From assembly GCF_032118995.1 (NCBI RefSeq), contig NC_092668.1, positions 13,309,501-13,373,500 on the forward strand: 64,000 bases of DNA, in the 5' to 3' direction. Below are positions 1-12,968 of this stretch, piece after piece; within the stretch, counting starts at the first letter, position 1, and every line of letters begins with the position of its first letter. The DNA comes from Asterias amurensis. Lineage: Eukaryota; Echinodermata; Asteroidea; Forcipulatida; Asteriidae. A program made the translations under genes and the position numbers. The notes under the pieces were generated by a model. The model ran no database searches. It had not been told where the DNA came from and worked only from the letters and a program-made list of their open reading frames with translations.

Positions 1-92
1 CGTGTGACATGGTATTTTAGCTGGTAACCTTGTTCTAGTAAAAGCATAGTTTTATTGTGCTTATGTGCTCACATGTAAGTAGTTCTACAAGC
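1..92 (+). repeat. Palindromic repeat family B, cut by window edge
   Basis: Right part of family B (GCTGGTAACCTTGTTCT ... GTGCTTA). Consensus elsewhere runs from GCCCAATTTCATAGAGCTGC to GCAGCTCTATGAAATTGGGC, a self-complementary element of about 190 bp. Confidence 0.6.
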
Positions 93-736
93 TAAATGTA
101 AGCTAAAACACGCTTAGCTTTAAGAAGTGTGTATCTAACTAGCAGAAATTTAAGAGAAGTTCCACACAGCAGAATTGTTTATCAGTGTAAAAAAAATCAT
201 TATACGGTCACCATTAAAGTTTACCTAGAAAAAAGTCGCCTCATCCATAACAGCGAAAAACAAAAAGTTCAACCATAGTGTGGATCTCGTACCCAAGCAC
301 ACTGACCCATTAGCTTATATACGCGTAAGACGCAGTTTGCGCCCAAACACCGCACCTGCGAGTAGTGTACAAACATGCCAATTAAAACGGTTAACGATCG
401 GTCTTGTCTGCTGCTTGGATTGTCTTCGCATCCCCCTCTCCCTCGTTCAGATGCTACTATCTTTCACCTCTTGAGTTTGCAATCTACCCTGTTCTTTGAT
501 CTGATGCACCTGCTCTTCCAAAGATACATTTTCCTCGATCCTTCATCGTTCTCTGTGTTTTAAGGGCAGGTGTTGGAGTCAGTTTTGGTTGAATGAGTCG
601 TATTAGAATAGGACCTTGAAGATTGGTTAGACTTTTAGTGGTCGACGTCGACCCGTGAATGATCGCCCACTGAGCATGCTGAACTTTCTATTTCTGAAAT
701 TGTTAGAATAGATGCGCTGTGAATATAATATTTGTT
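93..736. other. Non-coding stretch
   Basis: Two overlapping short frames at 280-563 have no recognisable domain or splice context. Nothing else supportable. Confidence 0.5.
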
Positions 737-1123
737 TTAAAGACACTGGACACTATTGGTAATTGTAAATGACCAGTCTTCTCACTTGGTGTATCTCAAC
801 ATATGCATAAAGTAACAAACCTGCGAAAATTTGAGCTTAATTGGTTTTCGAAGTTGCGAGATAATAATGAATTAAAAAAACACCCTTGTCACACGAAGTT
901 GTGTGCTTTCAGATGGTTGATTTCAAGACCTCAAATTCTAAATCAGAGGTCTCGAAATCAAATTCGTGGAAAATTACTTCTTTCTCGAAAACTACATCAC
1001 TTCAGAGGGAGCTGTTTCTCACAATGTTTTATACTACCAACCTCTCCCCATTACTCGTAACCAAGTAAGCTTTCATGCTAATAATTATTTTGAGTAATAC
1101 CAATAGTGTCCACTGCCTTTAAA
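737..1123 (+). repeat. MITE family A, copy 1
   Basis: Element of about 390 bp beginning TTAAAGACACTGGACAC and ending GTGTCCACTGCCTTTAA, so terminal inverted repeats with TTAA at both ends. The centre holds a palindrome (GACCTCAAATTC ... GAGGTCTCGAAATC). No coding capacity; likely a non-autonomous DNA transposon, possibly piggyBac-like because of the TTAA ends. Confidence 0.8.
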
Positions 1124-3744
1124 GCATTGCCAAGCCAACACTCTGAGTAGAAGGCCCCTAGTCATTGTATTGTCTTGGTGCCTTTTGGAATGTTCTCGCG
1201 TTTCTTGCCCTTTGGAATGAATATTGTACAACCAAAACAAGAGTATATTGCAGTAAAAAAGATGAATACATTTTGTTTAAATTCTATAAAACCATGAATT
1301 TAATAAAGACTGAAACGCTATTTTCTGAGAAATGAAATTGTTCTGCTGAAAGAAAAAAACAAATGGCTTCTGATTGGGACCCCCTGAACAAAGATTTGAC
1401 AAAATAGGAACACTGCCAAGATTAGGGCTAGACTAGATGGCTCAGTACTCTGAGCGTCATATGAACAGGATGAAAATAGTTCAGGGATTATTTTTTATGC
1501 AGAGCCCTAGTGAAGAGAGATTCGCAAACATTATAATGTAACTTTTTTTATGTGAAACCAGAGCATCTAAATTGACAATGATGTACAATGTATTTGAGCT
1601 GATGTCGAGTGCCGTTAGGAATATTTTTTTTATTGTTGACTTTTGACGAGCGAGGGGTCAGTCGTAGCACTCTTCACCGCACAACACACACCTGTCCCAA
1701 CCTTGGCATCCTTTGCAATCAGGCCAAGGGTAATCCGACCCCGGTGACTTTCCTATTGTTACCCAACACACCCCTTGGCCATCCGATCTGGTCTATTTAC
1801 AGTCCACTCATCAACTCGGATCTAGATCAAGACTGAAGAGCTAAGGCTCCGCCATTCACCTCTCTCTCTCTTTCGCTCTTTCTCAAGGAACGTGATATTA
1901 CCTGAGTCCTGGACACCAAGGTGATAGCGCCGCGATGAGTCACCAGCTTTCACACTATGCTTTATTGACTGTGTCTTTTGTTTCACCGGTACTCCGCGTC
2001 CCTCTAGGTCGCTGGACGTTGCACACCTCGTAACATCATCCATTGATTTTTGTCCCATCTCGAAATCACTAAACAGCAAAGTGAATTTTTTTCAGATTTC
2101 AGATTTTTTTTTTTTTTTTTAGAGTGTCAGCGAAGAATATATTGGGACACTCTGTGTTACAAAGTGGATTTTTTCTTTCTTTTTTTTCTTATGATTTCTG
2201 ATTTTTTTTTAAAGATTGCCAGCGAAGGATTCTTGCATCCTGCCGTCTTACAAATGTTAGTTATTGATTTGTCTCTCTCTCTCTCTGACGAGTGCTCTTG
2301 AAAAATTCCTTGAACTCTAGAACTCTCAAGATGACCAAAAAACCCTCATGAACGATTTCTGATACTGGTTTTTAATCTTGTTTGCCTTCACAGATTTTCA
2401 ACTGAGCCTCTTTAATAAATTTGAATGTTTAAAATGTATCGAGTAGAAACAGGACAGAGTTGCCAACTCTCCCTGAATCTGCAGAAACTTCCCTGAAAAT
2501 AAACAAATCCCGCAAGTCCATGTTTTGATGAGAAAACTTGGAAGTTTCCCTGATTGTGGAAATTGTGGAAAGCTTTTCCCTGTTATGCCGAATGTTTAAT
2601 CTAAATATCTCCCTGATTGTTGGATAACATCTCCCAGATTGCAAGATGCAAATGACAGAACTCAAATTTATTGCTGGACCGCAGGCCCTGATGCCATCGA
2701 CTCTACATGTAGCTCTGTCCCAGTTGACTGAGGAATAGACAAGCCTTGTGGTCATGTGTTTTTCAATTGAATTGGAAGTCAGAATTTCTATATTACGCCC
2801 CCCCCCCCCCCAAAAAAAAAGCTTTAAACCATAGTGAGCGTGATTATAGATTCGAACAACAACAAACCAAATTTCAAACCAAATTGATACCTCACCATGC
2901 AATGCCTTCAATCCCATACAACAAAAGTCAACCTACGAAAAAACAAACCACTTAACCAGTTATTTGTGTTTTTTATTATACACACTGGTCAAACAAACTG
3001 TACATTTTATACTTTCACAAGTGGTCGAACATCAGAGTCAACATCATTCTTTATGTCCCTGCCATTTATCTCATTGAAACCACTCAGCAATTTTATTTGC
3101 TGAAATAAACTAACTAGGTCCCCTTCCAATCCTACATTAATCATTAAAAAACAGCAATCCATATTGAGCTGGCCGGCCCACTTTGCCTGGTATCTCATCA
3201 CCTGCTTAGCTGGTGCACATTCTTCCAACTCATTAAAACTAATCAATATATCTCTGTTTAGTTTCATGGGAATTTTTTTTTTAAAGAATAACCATTAATG
3301 AATGAATTAGTTAATTAATAATACAAAAATTGTAAGTTACAAATAAATAAAACCTTCATGACACTTTAATTTAAATTTTTGACGTCTTCATATTGAGGGA
3401 CTTAAGTAACTGGGGTGATGCATTACCGAGGTCCATTTTAAGTAATTAAATTGTTACGAGAGGAATATTTTTTCGCGGAGTGAAAATTGTTTGTAGTTCA
3501 CGCCAGGCGTTGCAATAAATTATTCTATTGGCTTATTATCCAAATGAAATGAAGCCCAATCGAAAGCTATGCTTTCATAAATATGTAGGCGGCACATTCA
3601 GCATATTTTTTATGAAAAGCAATTCCTTTGAGGACAAAGTATCGTGTTAGTCATTGTTGAAACAGAAATTGAAAACTCAGAATTCATATCTGGGGCAAAA
3701 TTTTATGGAGAACAGAAGCAGAGAGAACAAATGCTCAGCATATT
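1124..3744. other. Non-coding stretch with one less AT-rich block
   Basis: 1650-2050 is richer in G+C than its surroundings, without a convincing exon. Poly-T runs at about 2107-2120 and poly-C/A at 2799-2820. 3360-3610 is repeat-free and AT-rich with homeodomain-type TAATTA-like sites; it could be regulatory but nothing proves it. Confidence 0.4.
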
Positions 3745-3890
3745 TTTCTGTAGAGCAAATATTTGCAGGGTACCTGTCACAAATGATATACAGCGCTTGG
3801 TAGTTTGGCTGGTAACCTTATTCTGATAAGCAACATTTTTGTGCTAAGCTGCTTTTTGTGTTTAAGCAGCTCTATGAAACTAAGCCCTGG
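3745..3890 (+). repeat. Repeat family B copy
   Basis: Contains TGGCTGGTAACCTTATTCTG and ends AAGCAGCTCTATGAAAC; abuts a family D element at 3889. Confidence 0.65.
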
Positions 3891-4030
3891 GGTCGATTTC
3901 ACAAAGAGTTAGGACTTTAGGACTAGTCTTAGGAGATATACAAAACGTGTGGCTAGTCCTAAGTTAGGACGAGTAACTCGTCCTAACTCGAGATAAGACA
4001 AGTCTTAACTCTTTGTGAAATCCACCCCTG
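3889..4030. repeat. Palindromic repeat family D
   Basis: GGGGTCGATTTCACAAAGAG to CTCTTTGTGAAATCCACCCC, with TCCTAAGTTAGGA inside; about 140 bp, no coding capacity. Confidence 0.75.
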
Positions 4031-4195
4031 GTCTTACTGTATAAATTAAAGTCTGGTCTAGGGGAAAAAAAGAGGTATATGCCCTGCAGTCTTGTGGGTA
4101 ATCCCCTCAATTTAAGCCGTGATTAACCTAACTTGTGTTTGAATCATAGTACAGTCATCCATAAACATGTCAACTTATTCAATAACTGCTGCTTA

Positions 4196-4752
4196 TATTT
4201 TTATTAACTTATAGTACATTTACGTGCCCACGTTAATGTTAGAAAAAAACCTATTATTTAATGCAAGAAGTGACGCTGCAATCATTACAGTCAAGATATA
4301 CTGTTTTTCTAATCTTCCAGCCACACCAGCCACAAACCCTTTATTTTACACAAGAAAGGGATGCTCAAATCATTTGGGCCAAGATTTAATTATGTTATAA
4401 TAAGAGATGTTAAATTTTCACCGGGGATAAAGATATATATTTTATTAACTTACAGTACATTTACAGCCACGTGAATGTCGGAAACAAACCCATTATTTTT
4501 TTCAAGAAGTGACACTCGAATCATTAGAGTCGAGATATACTGTTTTTATAAACTTACAGTACATTTACAGCTACGTAAATTTTGAAACCAACCTATTATT
4601 TTATGCAAGTAGTGACGCCTGAATCATTAGAGCCAAGATATACTGTTATTATAAACTTAAAGTACATTTACAGCCACCACGTGAATATTGGAATAAACCC
4701 ATTATTATTTTAAGTGACGCTCTAATCATCAGAGTCAAGATATACTGTTAAT
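4196..4752 (+). repeat. Tandem repeat, ~113-bp unit, about five copies
   Basis: Units contain ACAGTACATTTACAGCCACG, then AAGTGACGCT, AATCATTAGAGTC and AAGATATACTG. The second copy (about 4353-4440) is decayed and carries a SINE-tail fragment. Confidence 0.7.
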
Positions 4753-6498
4753 AGTGGGTCAATCCATTACATTATTCCAGTAAGCTGGACCCCTCAACCC
4801 TCCCCCCTCCTCCTCCCCCCCCCCCTCCTCCTCCTCCCCATCACCATCCAGCCAGTGATGAATTCTCATTAAAACCCTACATGATAAACGTGTGTACACG
4901 TTCACCCAGTAATGGATCGATCCATTCAGATGACTGCTGCATCTGGAGCAAGCGAGGGTGCGTCACACTACTAGCTACCCAACGACCCACTAGGGAATTA
5001 TCGTCAAGACTATGAGCAGCTACTCGTCCTAACCACGGACGCATTCGGAGAGGCTGCACACCTGAGTCGGACTTTATTGAAGTTCTTACGTCGTCGGATG
5101 CCATCGGTGGGGGATGGTTTAAGCTCCAGTCGGATAAGAGAGTCGGCCTGAGGATGCTGTGCATGGTCGAGCTACATTCATGAGCGCAGCGGCCCACCAC
5201 AAACGTCTTAGACTCGTCAGAGACCCACTGGAGTTTACTGATTCATGTTTTTTTTTAGTGGTGGGGGTTTCGGCCGTTGCTTGGTAGATTTGTCGTCAGT
5301 TGTGTTGGTTGCTCGGGAGACATCTGAGTGAGCCCTTGAGAGGGTCTGGAGTCATGGGTTCGTAAAAAAACCAAAATATTTCTGTAGAAATGATGGTTAA
5401 ATGCCTTTATGGTTGACTGAGTTAAATGCTTTTTAATGCTTTTAATTGTACTTTGAGAGGTATATTGATTTTATTTTTATTTTATTTTTTTTACAATTTT
5501 TTTTCAATTTTGTTTATAGATAGTTTATGTTCTTTAGAGAACTGTCTTGCTTTATATTCTACTACCTCATAGTAGATTTTCGGAAATCAGGAGACTTCTT
5601 AGTTCTGTTTCAAAGACAGCTGATCCAAACTTAAACCAGAAACTCACTTTGTTTTCTAAAAAAATTTGGAGATTTTCCTTGTTTTTATTTATTTATTTAT
5701 CTATTGGTTGTTTTTTGGTTTTTGGTTTTTTTTTTGGTAGGGTTCAGCAGTATTTGCTTATTTATTTACTACTATCGTGAACAGAATTTGAAGGCTGAAT
5801 CAAATTTCACTGCATGCAATGCAATGAATTTCTGCCTGTAGGAGTAGCTATAAATATATTGGACGTGAGTTACTGTTGCTGCACTATAGTACACACATTT
5901 GTGATACGATGAACCATCCATGTGCACCTTAATTACATATTGATTGGTATTTAAATTTCAGCCATGGTTTAAATAAATTATACACACAGCGGACCTTTGT
6001 TACTGTGCGTATGAAATGATTTACATGATAGACCTCGATTAAAAAAAAGCGCCGTCCAGTTATAATTGCTACCCATACGTCCAGCACTCTCCTGAAATTT
6101 GTGTTATGTAACATTCGCCACTTAAGAAATTGACATTAATTATGTATTAACACTGAATGACCTTTTGGAGTTGGAAATTTATATTCATGAGGGAGGTATC
6201 TTAATCAAAAGGTAATTAAAGGGAGAAACATGTAATATATACAGCATTAATAAGCAAGGCTGGACAAATTTAACAAGGCTGGATGTTTTGCAACCAGTAC
6301 AGGATTTGTTACTTGAAGTTTTAAATAAAAAATAATAATTGTGAATCATTTCACTTTGAATTAATGTGGTTAATACAGGAATACAAGGCCTGATAACCGC
6401 TCGGTGATATTGTATCTTGAAAACGCGGCCATATCTTAAAAATATTAAATTTTCTGCAGGTTAGTTTTACTGGATAAAAAACATGGGGATACTCTCCC
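4753..6498. other. Non-coding stretch
   Basis: C/T-rich low-complexity tract at 4791-4850; 4880-5230 has higher G+C and a 107-codon minus frame without family resemblance. The rest is AT-rich with poly-T runs. Confidence 0.4.
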
Positions 6499-6876
6499 TT
6501 TAAAGCCATTGGACACTTTCGGTAAACAGTATTGTCCAAAGGCCCATACTTTGTGTATCACAACTTATATCAAAATAACAAACCTGTGAAAATTTAGGCT
6601 CAATCGGTCATCGGAGTCAGGAGAAAATAACTGGAAAACCCACCCTTGTTTCCGCACGTTTGGCCATGTCATGACATGTGTTTAAAATAAATCCGTAATT
6701 CTCGCTATCGAGAATTTATATTGTCTTAATGTTTTCTCAAAAAGTAAAGCATTTCATGGAACAATATTTCAAGAGAAGTCTTTTACCATTACCTTCTGTA
6801 AACCCTGTAAGTTATTTGTAAATCTGTGATTTTTTTTTGATTTTTTTTCTGCTCCGAAAGTGTATAATGGCTTTAA
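6499..6876 (+). repeat. MITE family E, copy 1
   Basis: About 378 bp with ends TTTAAAGCCATTGGACAC and TGGCTTTAAA; no coding capacity. Its left interior shares the CTGTGAAAATTTAGGCTC block with family A. Confidence 0.8.
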
Positions 6877-7192
6877 ACTATGTGCAATCAGTTTCCTCCT
6901 AAAATCTCCCTGGCGTAAAACATGGATAATAAGTGACACCCAAAGAAATACCTCCACATGACCCATTTCTGGCAGCCTGTTGGGCACGTTTGCAAGTATT
7001 TCCTTTCATGCTATGACATTACCTGGCAAGTAGCTCACAATACTCCCCGGATTGGATTTCAACTGCAGAGTAAGACCACTGTATCGCATTTTGGGGAGTG
7101 AAAGATTTTCAAAGGAACAATGCTCAAGGCGTCAAACACTTTTTTTTTTGGAGGGGGGGCGGTTGGTGGAGATGTTGGAATAAAGTCATGCT

Positions 7193-7588
7193 TCAAAGAC
7201 ACTGGACACTATTGGTAATTGTCAAAGACTAGTCTTCACAGTTGGTGTATCTCAACATACTGTATGCATAAAATAACAATCCTGTGAAAATTTGAGCTCA
7301 ATCGGTCGTTGAAGTTGCGAGATAATAATGAAAGAAAAAAACACCCTTGTCACACGAAGTTGTGTTCTTTCAGATGCTTGATTTCATTCGAGACCTCAAG
7401 TTCTAAACCTGAGGTCTCGAAATCAAATTCATGGAAAATTACTACTTTCTGGAAAACTACGTCACTTCAGAGGGAGCTGTTTCTCACAGTGTTTTATACT
7501 GTCAACCTCTCCCCATTACTCGTAATCAAGAAAGGTTTTATGGTAATAGTTATTTTGATTAATAACCAATAGTGTCCACTACCTTTAA
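7193..7588 (+). repeat. MITE family A, copy 2
   Basis: Full-length family A copy in the same orientation as copy 1, with the same ends and central palindrome. Confidence 0.8.
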
Positions 7589-8160
7589 CCAAATAAAAGG
7601 CCATTCGGGGGGGGGGGGGGGGGGGTGTTTTTTTCGTGTTTTATTTTTAATATGGAAAACTAATATACATTAATAATCCTCGTTTACTCATAAAAAAAAA
7701 TGAAGCAAACCAATTCAGTAATTGAGTGTTTGTTTTGAAAACGGCTACATTGGAAATAAAAATAACAAGCGCATACAATTTCTTCACATGAGAACCCTCA
7801 ACATTTGAAAATAAATGTTCAATGCTTTCAAGTACGTGTCTAGGACCACATTGCGCTGGTAATAACTTTCATTAATTTTGTGTTAGGAGCTGATAATCAA
7901 TCAATATGAAATATTAAACATGTCTGGGCAGCAGCTGTGTTTTAATTGCTTTTCATTTTTAATCGGACCAATGTTCATGAACTTTATTAAGAAACGGCGG
8001 AGAGTTTTCACCTTCCGGTGAACGCTAATGTCAGATATATTGTTTTTATTCATTTGTTAATTAAAAGTTCATTACAGTGTTGCTTGGAACGATGTACATA
8101 TAGAAGTAGAGAGATGTTATGAAAAAAGCACTAGACTGCAGGACTTGTTTGGTTGCGGGG
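7589..8160. other. Non-coding stretch, G-run and repeat-free AT-rich block
   Basis: About 20 consecutive G at 7606-7626. 7860-8060 is repeat-free with several TAATTA/ATTAAT-like sites, a possible enhancer by composition only. Confidence 0.35.
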
Positions 8161-8531
8161 TTAAAGGGAAGGTACACGTTTGGTAATTACTTAAAACAAA
8201 CATTAAGTTAAAAACTGACTTGGTAACAAGCATTGGAGAGCTGTTGATAGTATAAACATTGAAACGGCTCCCTCTGAAGTAACATAGTTTTTGAGAAAAA
8301 GGTAATTTCTCACTAAAATATTAAAAGACTTCTAGCTAGAAGTCTTTTATTCCTATCTGAAAGCACACAAATTCGTCCAACAAGGGTGTTTTTTCTTTCA
8401 TCATTTTCTTGCAACTTCGATGACCAATTGAGCCCAAATTTTCACAGGCTTGTTATTTTATGGTTATGATGGGATACACCAAGTGAGAACACTGGTCTTT
8501 GACAATTACCAAACGTGTACAGTGCCTTTTA
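8161..8531 (-). repeat. MITE family A-like subfamily (GTACACGTTTGG ends)
   Basis: About 370 bp with ends TTAAAGGGAAGGTACACG and CGTGTACAGTGCCTTTTAA. The interior shares the AATTGAGCCCAAATTTTCAC and TGTTATTTTATG segments with family A but has a different central hairpin (GACTTCTAGCTAGAAGTC). Confidence 0.75.
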
Positions 8532-8694
8532 ACACTAGACTGTAGGACTTGTTTGGTTATACACACAACTCGTTCTCACTATGTTCTGAAAAATGTAGTC
8601 TTGGTGCAAGACGTTGTTATTCAAACTATCACTCAACTATCGTAATCCCCTGCCTGTTCCCTTCTCGGGGCACATTACCATTACCATAGACCTT

Positions 8695-8907
8695 TTTCGC
8701 AAATACTGGGGCGCGCGCGTAAAGCTTGGAATTAGGTGCATTGTGGTCTAGCTGGTGATCAAATTTGATCGAATTTGATCCTTATTTATCCCAACATGCA
8801 CCTCATTCAACAGTCTGCGCTTGCGCAATGGTATTTGCGCAATGGTATTTGCGCAATGGTATTTGCGCAATGGTATTTGCGCAATGGTATTTGCGAAAAG
8901 GTCTATG
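8695..8907. repeat. MITE with 20-bp terminal repeats and internal 14-bp minisatellite
   Basis: Ends CATAGACCTTTTTCGCAAAT and ATTTGCGAAAAGGTCTATG. Between about 8816 and 8897 it holds about five copies of GCGCAATGGTATTT, which resembles the inner part of the right terminal repeat. Confidence 0.75.
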
Positions 8908-10348
8908 GGGTTATAAAGACTAGGCTGCAGGACTTGTTCGGTTGTTGGGTTAACTGCTAGGCTAGAGGATTTGGGGTTAACGTCTTAGTGCTAACATTTC
9001 TACACTCAGGCCATTGGCCAAGTATTCTATTACTGTGTTTTTTACTTTAGACTTGCTCTTTTACATTTAACGTAACCTACATTTTATCGTGATCAAATTA
9101 GTATTCAAGTCTCGCTCTGCGTCAAGTTGATACAAGCACCAATTATCCCGAGCAATTCTTCCTTCCATGCTTTTAATTGAGGTAGTAATGTCCGATCGTG
9201 CTAAATTGGCCATGAGGTACTTTTTTTTATAAAACGTTGTTGCAAGTTTGCGACGACATGGCGTATGTGCTTCGTGTGAAATCAGGCAAAGCCGTTTAAA
9301 GCAGAAAATGGAAGTTGAGGGAGCTGCTTTACTTTCAGTCTGTGTTTTTAAAAGAGACACATTGCCTTTGACACATTAGTTATGGAAAGAATTTATATAT
9401 GAAGTGCTTAAAAGTCGAATAATATAATGATTCACACAAATATGCCCTGCAATCCGGTGGTTTTCTTTTCGTTATTTTCCCCCAATTTATCTCTCTTTTA
9501 TTTTTTGCTGGAGTGTACATTTTTTGTTCTTCATTGTCTGGCGCTCAAGTCTACCTGCATGGTTACTGAAAAATGCAGTGAGGTGATTTCGTTGCTATGG
9601 CTACCCTGTAAACATTGTTACCATATTCTGCTTTTTGCGATATTATGTATAATTACTGTATGGGACCAAGCTTTATTTGAAGAGGCGTCAATACGTTTTT
9701 GGTGGGGGAGTAAATTAGCTAATGGTGCATTCTTAATTAATGTTGACACAGTGGCGGTTGATATGGTTGACTCGTTATGTTTCAGGGCGTGAGGGAAATG
9801 AAATTTGAGGGGGGATGGTCCACCCAACCAAAACAAGCCCATTATTCCTACATCGTGTATTACATGTCGTGCCCCCTAGGGCAGGGGAAGTGGCAGGGTT
9901 CTGCCCATGATTCTTCTAGTGGTGGAACAAATGTTTCCCTGGAAACCATTGCCAGATGGATCAGTTACATGGTTGATAAGATCATATAAATAGATTCAAA
10001 TCAAAGAAGTGCTCAAAATTAATGCCTTTGAAGGCTTCGGATACCGTTTTTACTGGTAAATATCCCCCCCCCCCAAAAAAAAAAAAAAGAAAAAAAAGAA
10101 CAGCAACAAAAATTGCATTGTTAATTTCTTCTATTCTAAAGTAGAGTGAGGGAGGCATCAGTAAATAAAATCGGTAATTTCTACAATTTTATTTAATGTT
10201 TAATGCCAGACTCTATAATGTAACCACTTTTGAATTAGAAACACAATAATTTAATATGCAATTCTTTTTGGGGACATCTGTAGGGTTATTATTATTTTCA
10301 TGTATTTTCCACAATTTAATTTAAATTTTATTGCCAGTTTTGAAAATT

Positions 10349-10395
<47 letters not shown>

Positions 10396-11511
10396 TGTCT
10401 TACACGGACAGACAACACGGCACAATTTTGTTGTGGAAGTGTTTTCTGCTATCGTCTGTCAGTAATTATAATTTCTGGATCCCAGTTTTTAATGGAACTG
10501 GAGGAAGGGGGAGGAAATAATAACAACTGGATTTGCATCGAGCGGTAACAACTGAGCACAGTAGGGGAGCAGGTGATGCTTTGTTCAGGGAGAGAAAAAG
10601 GGGCGATTATTGGGTGAGATTCGGCTGTAATGGGAACCTGAAATAACGCCCTGTAGTGGATGGGTGGAAAGAACGATACAGTAATGAGCTCCGGGTGGTC
10701 TGGATTACTGTAGGGAACCGATGAGGCGATGGGCACCGGTTGGTGGAGAGCTTTCATTATTGATGTGGGGGGGGGGGGTGGGTTTGCTGGCGTTGGGCCA
10801 TGAAGGATTTCGACCGAGTGGGCCCTTTTTGATTTTGGAGTGCAGGGAAATGGTTTCAGTGAAAAGCATTGAGGGAAAACTGATTTGCATGGATTGATTT
10901 TTTTTTTAATGGGACGGTGGTACTGTGTTTAAGGGACACCATTTTAAAGGGAACTGTTTGGTTGTTTTAATCTCATACAAATGTATACAATTAAACTAAA
11001 ATTTGACTCATTATTTTGGGAATAGTAGTATTTGAGAAACTGATTTCCTGTTCCATTATATTTCATTTCGTTTATGTTTTATTCACTTATGTTGCATTAG
11101 GGAATCTGTGATTCATTTTGTAAAATCTGTTTATTATTATTCTTATAAATCACGTACATATTTTTTTCTTCATATTTTTATCTGTGGTTTTTTAAGACAA
11201 GTTTCATCCATTATTCAGCATCATCTTTCTGACTCCTTTCAATTTGCATAATTAATTAAATCAGGCTTTGATATTTAATGTAGAAATCTACTCCATAAAT
11301 ATTATCGAAGCAAGTCGCGAATTGAAGAATAACAAATTCAGGGATAAGGTAGAACCCCCAAAGGACTTACGCTAAATATCTCTGGAGTGTCAGAACACGA
11401 CTGACTCACTGTATAAACAATAGAGGACAGTAGTCCCTATCCGTTAGTTAAACACGTTCACTTTTATTATTGTAAAACTGGCTAGATGGTCCAAAGACTG
11501 AACTGTCTTAG
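8908..11511. other. Non-coding stretch
   Basis: Apart from the (GA)n run and C/A runs near 10063-10090, no repeat or exon is supported. Minus-strand frames in 10449-10890 are not preceded by convincing splice sites. Confidence 0.4.
10350..10393. repeat. (GA)n microsatellite
   Basis: About 22 uninterrupted GA dinucleotides. Confidence 0.95.
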
Positions 11512-11640
11512 GCCCAATTTGTATGACTCTGCTTACTCTGAAACTCTGTGCTTATGACTTATGCGACACACAATTTTGTGCTTTACAGGGAACCATAAGC
11601 TCATAATTTCGCGGTAAGCAGAGCCATGAAATTGGGAGGG
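11512..11640. repeat. Repeat family C, short palindromic element
   Basis: GGCCCAATTTGTATGACTCTGC at the left pairs with GCAGAGCCATGAAATTGGG at the right; related to family B by its ends but with a different interior. Confidence 0.6.
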
Positions 11641-12506
11641 TTTACTGAAAGAGTTCATTCGTTAGGGATTTAAGATTTTCCAACTGCTAAAGCACAATGT
11701 TTGAGATTTCCATCGTCCAAAGCAAGACTGCATGAATATTTCTCACTCAAGCACTAGAAATGCAAAAGTATTTTCTGAAGAAATCCATGCATTATTTTAA
11801 TGGGTTTTCTTTAAGGTCACTGGACTTATCTGTGGTCAACGTTTCAGAACTTTTACAAATTACTCAATCACCAACCACGGCACGACTATATTCCCCATCA
11901 ATCAGATGCGGGCCGTGATCAAATTTTTATCTTTCGCACGCGTCGATAAATATGGATTTCGGGGGAGACCCCCCACGGTAATAACAATAAGAAGATGAAG
12001 AAGACTGGAGCAGTGATTGTCACGGAGGATGGCCTCGTTGAGGTTTATGAGTCATCGGCAGGACTCGACCATGCCTCCCTAACGACCAATGAAGGATCCC
12101 GGTGGTAGGATGAAAAGGGGGGGGGGGAAGAAGACAAAACCATGAGCAATTCTTGGGTTTTCTTCTTTGGCACGGGGAAGAAATTTAATATGTGGGACCT
12201 GGGAATTAGTAATTCAAGCACACGGTGGTGGTGTCCATGGAGAGTATAGGAACTTTTGTATTTTGTTGGGGTCCATGTGTACTGGCCACACAATAACATT
12301 GCCGTTGGGATTTTGAACGTGTTTGCCTGTTTTTATGAGCAGGGTTCGGCTAGAGCCTGAGTCATATTGGAGGAGTGGATTGGAATTACTCTCTCTCTCT
12401 CTCAGAATTTTTTCTGAACGTGATATTTAAAAATTTAATTTAATTGTAGAAAATACATGAAAAGAATAAACTTCTTGAAATTTAATGTTCTGTTTCTTGA
12501 TAACTC

Positions 12507-12694
12507 GGCCCAATTTCATTAAGCTGCAGAGAATATTGCTTCACTTTTGTTTTCTGCTAAGCAAAACTAAGCAGGAAACCAGTTACATTTTCTATGTGAA
12601 ATGGTATTTTAGCTGGTAACCTTATTCTGGTAAGCGTAATTATGTGGTGCTTAGCAGTTGTTTTGTTGATTAAGCAGCTCCATGAAATTGGGCT
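12507..12694 (+). repeat. Repeat family B, complete copy
   Basis: From GGCCCAATTTCATTAAGCTG to CAGCTCCATGAAATTGGGCT with AGCTGGTAACCTTATTCTGG inside; the clearest complete copy. Confidence 0.75.
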
Positions 12695-12822
12695 TTTTGT
12701 GCAGAAATGCTTCTCAGATTGATTGTTTTTTAAAAAAAATCTCTAAAACCATCTTTGAATGGGAATCACTTCGCAAATTGTTTCACATTAACAACAACTG
12801 CAGTGCTTCTGCTTCGTTTTTG

Positions 12823-12968
12823 AAAGGGCAAGGGCACCAAGGCATTTTCTTCTTGGTAAAGGGTACCCTATGAGGAAATTGCCAATTTTGTCTTGTACAT
12901 TTCAAGGGCACCAATCCAATGACCAGGGGGCACAGAGGCAATCGTCTTCATTGCCTCCTTGAAGTATC
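12823..12968 (+). repeat. Repeat family N, uninterrupted copy
   Basis: AAAGGGCAAGGGCACCAAGG to TTGCCTCCTTGAAG. The point matching the family D insertion in the other copy is near 12925 and is intact here. Confidence 0.75.

Noticed and set aside
2429-2917. 162-codon minus-strand frame
   Set aside because: Longest frame in the left flank, but it crosses a poly-G/poly-T tract, has mixed composition and resembles no family I know; probably chance.
4877-5200. 107-codon minus-strand frame in a GC-richer block
   Set aside because: No domain, no splice context; may lie in a regulatory or untranslated segment.
10300-10548. 82-codon frame with alternating Arg-Glu
   Set aside because: Translation of the (GA)n microsatellite.
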